A DNA stretch of 64,000 nt from Trematomus loennbergii. Lineage: Eukaryota; Chordata; Actinopteri; Perciformes; Nototheniidae. This document shows, piece by piece, positions 61,347-64,000 of the stretch. The position numbers and the translations under genes were made by a program. A model generated the notes under the pieces. It ran no database searches. It was given only the letters and a program-made list of their open reading frames with translations, and had not been told where the DNA came from. The stretch lies in contig JAAOOA010000467.1 in the NCBI GenBank assembly GCA_012861695.1, positions 1-64,000 of the forward strand. The letters run 5' to 3'. Every line of letters starts with the position of its first letter. Position 1 is the stretch's first letter.

Positions 61347-63188
61347 CGGCCACCGTAGAAACAGAACATTTTTCTGGAAGTGTTTGCAAGTTTTTTTTGT
61401 CAAATAAAATGTCTTTGAGATGCCAGTTTTAGATCTTGTCTAGCTTTTTATTGTCATTTATTATTTAGAGGACACACTTTTATCACACTCTCTTTGCCTG
61501 GTCCACAGTAGCTCCTGAATCATTTCAGTGGTAACTGGGTTTAAAATAAAGCTGATTGTTACACATTGTTCTGTCGGGGTTCTGTTCAGAGAACAATCCT
61601 CTCCTGGCTCGCCAACATTATCTCATGAATACATCTTCAACTGGGATCCATGGTTTCACATTCATACCTGACACATTCAATGAAACAGGTCAGAAAATGA
61701 GACAGACTCCAGAACTCCATTTGAATATGTTTACTGTAGATTTAATATATTATATATATATATATATTTAATAAGATTACAATACACCAATATGGTCTGC
61801 AGAGAGAATCCTCCGGAACATCCTGACTCCAGATGAAAGGACACATGATGGTAACTGTCCCAGTTCAACCCAGTCTCACGGCATGTCGGGTTATAGTCAG
61901 GTAATCTGATCTCTTGATTCCAGTTCACCATCTTACTTTTTTTTTATGTCACGAATGACAACGATTTTAAAAACAACGTATTTCTTTTGGTTTTATTGAA
62001 TAATGTCTGACTTTTTGCCGTCAGTGAGGAAGAGAGTCGGGGCTCAGAATACTGGAATCTAATCTGTTATTCTTTTCTAAACCACACCCTGTGATTAACT
62101 CAACAATAAGACACAATTATCCATGTTTTATTTATTTGTTTGATTGTATGATCTCTATGGTCAGGACCGAGAGTCGGAGCGCACCGGAAACTGTATTTAT
62201 TTACCGGTTTATTTTCATTTCAAAATAAATATTAATAATATGTTTGATATTATTTTCTTTATTAACTAGACCACTGGGTCATGTTAACACTGTCTTTTCG
62301 GTGTTGCTGTGGGTTTGTTCCAACGGTTTGGTGTTACAAATATCAAATAGTACACAGTAATAAGCCTTATTGATTATCAACAGGATTACGTTGCCAGGCA
62401 ACAGCTGGGGTTCATTCACAAACTCTGCAACAAGAACCATACTTTTATTTTAGAAAGCCTGACAAAATACTTTAATGATGATTAAAATGTAAAGATTTAG
62501 TATATGTAATATAAGTAATGTGTGTACAACCAAATACATCCAACAGAAGTATACGTATGTGTTAACTCTAAGCTGGACAGTTTTTAAGAACTTTGCCACA
62601 CTTCGAGCGTCACTGCGATGCAGCCACTGAACAGGGAGGCTGAGTGGCTGATCTCTGCTGCATGCTTTGCTGAATATGTAACATTTGATGCTTTTTGAAG
62701 ACGCAAGGTTTACATGTGAAATACACTGATTTCTATTGGTGAATATGAAGAAGGGTTATATTGAAGTGACAGTGACTGCTGCCCTCTAGTGCTCAAAGGG
62801 ATCATGACAGCATGGCAGTGACTCTTGTTATTTAATCAGCGATCAGTGCTAATGTTCATTATGATCATTCAGAATCAGCTTCATTAACAAACTATGTGAA
62901 CATAAAGGATGTCTGTATTTCTCTCAGTGCTCGTACAAAAGTAGAACCAAGCTGAACGAAGCAAAGCGTTCCTAAATCTGGAGAAACAGCAAGACATTTG
63001 GAGACAAAGACACTGTCTACAAACCAGAGTCGCTCTGAATCTGAAGCTTTGCTTTCAATGTGATCTGGTTTCAAAGAGCACAGATAACGTCTCTGCTGAG
63101 GGGCGTGCGAAGGAAACGCTCTCAGCTGAGAGTGATGCTGAACACGCTGATCTATGTGCTCAGCAGGGGGGGGGGGGTGGTATCACTC
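61347..63188. other. intergenic, no gene recognised
   Basis: AT-rich with a short (TA)n at 61742-61768. No exon, RNA gene or clear transposon end recognised. The right part would contain the 3' untranslated region of the minus-strand NLR-like gene. Confidence 0.5.
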
Positions 63189-63786
63189 CTACAGAGCACA
63201 CAGAGACACTGAGGAAACATACCTTAAGATAGACATTAACCCAAACCCAAACCCAGCATAGAGAGGTTCAGTGAATGTGGTTCTGAAGGTGTGGAGGTGG
63301 ATCAGTGAGGAGGAGGAGACTCTGTAGAAGGAGAGAGAGCCAGCAGGATGATCCAGATACACTGCTACTCTACCAGAGGAGGGGGAGGAGAAGAAGAGGG
63401 AGGAGAAGAAGAGGGAGGAGGAGGAGGAGGAGGGGGGGGAGGAGGAGATGTTTGTTTCTATCTCATTGTGCCTGACAGAGTAACTCTATGAGAGCACTCC
63501 AGACTCCAGGACTGAGCATTCCCTCCAAACTCACATTCCTCTCCGACTCCTCTCCTCCTGATTCCTCTGTAAGTCACTGATATATCAACCCATCCTCTCC
63601 ACTCGACCTCCCAGTAACAGCGACCAGTCAGAGCTTCTCTGCACATCAGCTGAGGCCAGGAGTCAAACCTCTCTGGATGATCAGGATATGTCTGCTCCTC
63701 TCTCAAACCTGTCACCTTCCTGTTGTCCTCAGACAGTTCGAGTTCTCTGTTCACTGTGTTTGAGTCCAGTGTGAGTCCACAGGAAT
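63189..63786 (-). CDS. PRY-SPRY (B30.2) terminal exon
   Basis: Minus-strand acceptor CTCATCAG at 63787. A single exon carries the whole PRY and SPRY, as is usual for fish NLR and TRIM genes. It ends SILRYVSSVSLCAL-stop. Confidence 0.75.
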
Positions 63787-63922
63787 CTGATGAGAGACAC
63801 AGCAGGTATTAAAAGGTTATTAAAGTCCCTGTGATGTCTCAGTGTGAAGATGTTCATGATGAAAAACACACTTACACTTCCTGAGACCTGGCCTCAAGAA
63901 CCAGACTGCAGCAGGCTCCAGG
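63189..63922 (-). CDS. NLR-type (NLRC3-like) immune receptor, last two exons with B30.2 domain
   Basis: The minus-strand 47-nt exon (63922-63876) encodes LEPAAVWFLRPGLRK, the linker that joins LRRs to the PRY-SPRY domain in fish NLRs. The next exon (63786-63189) encodes PRY-SPRY: CGLTLDSNTVNRELELSEDN, REEQTYPDHPERFDSWPQLM, GRCYWEVEWRG, SWSLECS, SGRVAVYLDHPAGSLSFYRV and TFTEPLYAGFGF. It stops at 63191-63189. A one-base indel near 63486 splits the frame between SLECSHR and SVRHNEIE. A Ser/Pro/Phe-rich insert encoded by a GGA-type repeat interrupts the SPRY. The rest of the gene is right of the window. A TRIM or stonustoxin-like gene is the main alternative. Confidence 0.7.
63363..63450. repeat. 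GGA/GAAGAA purine repeat within the B30.2 exon
   Basis: Repeated AGGAGGAGGAGG and AGAAGAGGGAGG on the plus strand. On the minus strand it encodes a Ser/Pro/Phe-rich loop in the SPRY domain. Confidence 0.85.
63876..63922 (-). CDS. NLR-like short exon before B30.2
   Basis: Minus-strand acceptor CTTTCAG and donor GTAAGT. It encodes LEPAAVWFLRPGLRK. A G run of about 20 bases on the plus strand (63935-63955) forms its polypyrimidine tract. Confidence 0.65.
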
Positions 63923-64000
63923 CTGAAAGCAGAGGGGGGGGGGGGGGGGGGGGGTTAGTCTTGAAATGATGTTATATGTCCACAGACTGCGGTCTAAGGT

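Overview
The window reads as nuclear DNA of a teleost fish, probably a spiny-rayed one. The evidence is intron-exon genes with GT-AG junctions, dense GT/CA microsatellites, tRNA-derived SINEs with the fish tail GTCGCTTTGGATAAAAGCGT, L2-type LINE fragments, many non-autonomous hAT elements with 8-bp target duplications, Ty3/gypsy LTR elements with tRNA-Pro-like primer sites, and a fish-type NLR terminal B30.2 exon. There is no prokaryotic signal.

Layout. 1-7051 (+): the 3' half of an ARAP-family gene, best read as arap3 (end of RhoGAP, RA domain, last PH domain, acidic tail). 7052-20100: a transposon graveyard. It holds a complete hAT MITE, LINE and SINE tails, and a minus-strand gene-like unit (11138-18706) split by three hAT insertions, one of which carries a 2.8-kb element. 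20104-46106 (+): a matrin-3-like gene (matr3l): a repetitive disordered N-terminus, a matrin-type zinc finger, two RRMs, an SR/RS repeat domain, acidic exons and the C-terminal matrin zinc finger. Its second intron is about 13.8 kb, of which about 9.1 kb is an AACT/ACCT-type satellite with higher-order structure plus a second, inverted copy of the 2.8-kb element. A later intron carries an unrecognised 332-codon ORF and an L2 LINE remnant.

46400-53500: two separate retroviral-type LTRs, a TTAA-flanked MITE and an intact-looking hAT MITE. 53518-59412: a probable large mobile unit bounded by a diverged inverted repeat. It carries a FEN1/PIN-like nuclease gene fused to a CXC cysteine cluster and was itself invaded by a Ty3/gypsy element. 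59402-61346 (-): an L2 fragment and a second gypsy 5' end. 63189-63922 (-): the last two exons of an NLR-type (NLRC3-like) gene whose body lies beyond the window.

arap3 (a PI3K-dependent Arf/Rho GTPase-activating protein) next to a matrin-3 relative recalls human 5q31, where ARAP3 and MATR3 both lie. Coding exons of both genes repeatedly show single missing bases, often in homopolymers, while splice sites and protein similarity stay intact. I read most of these as long-read assembly errors, not gene decay, but that cannot be settled from the sequence alone.
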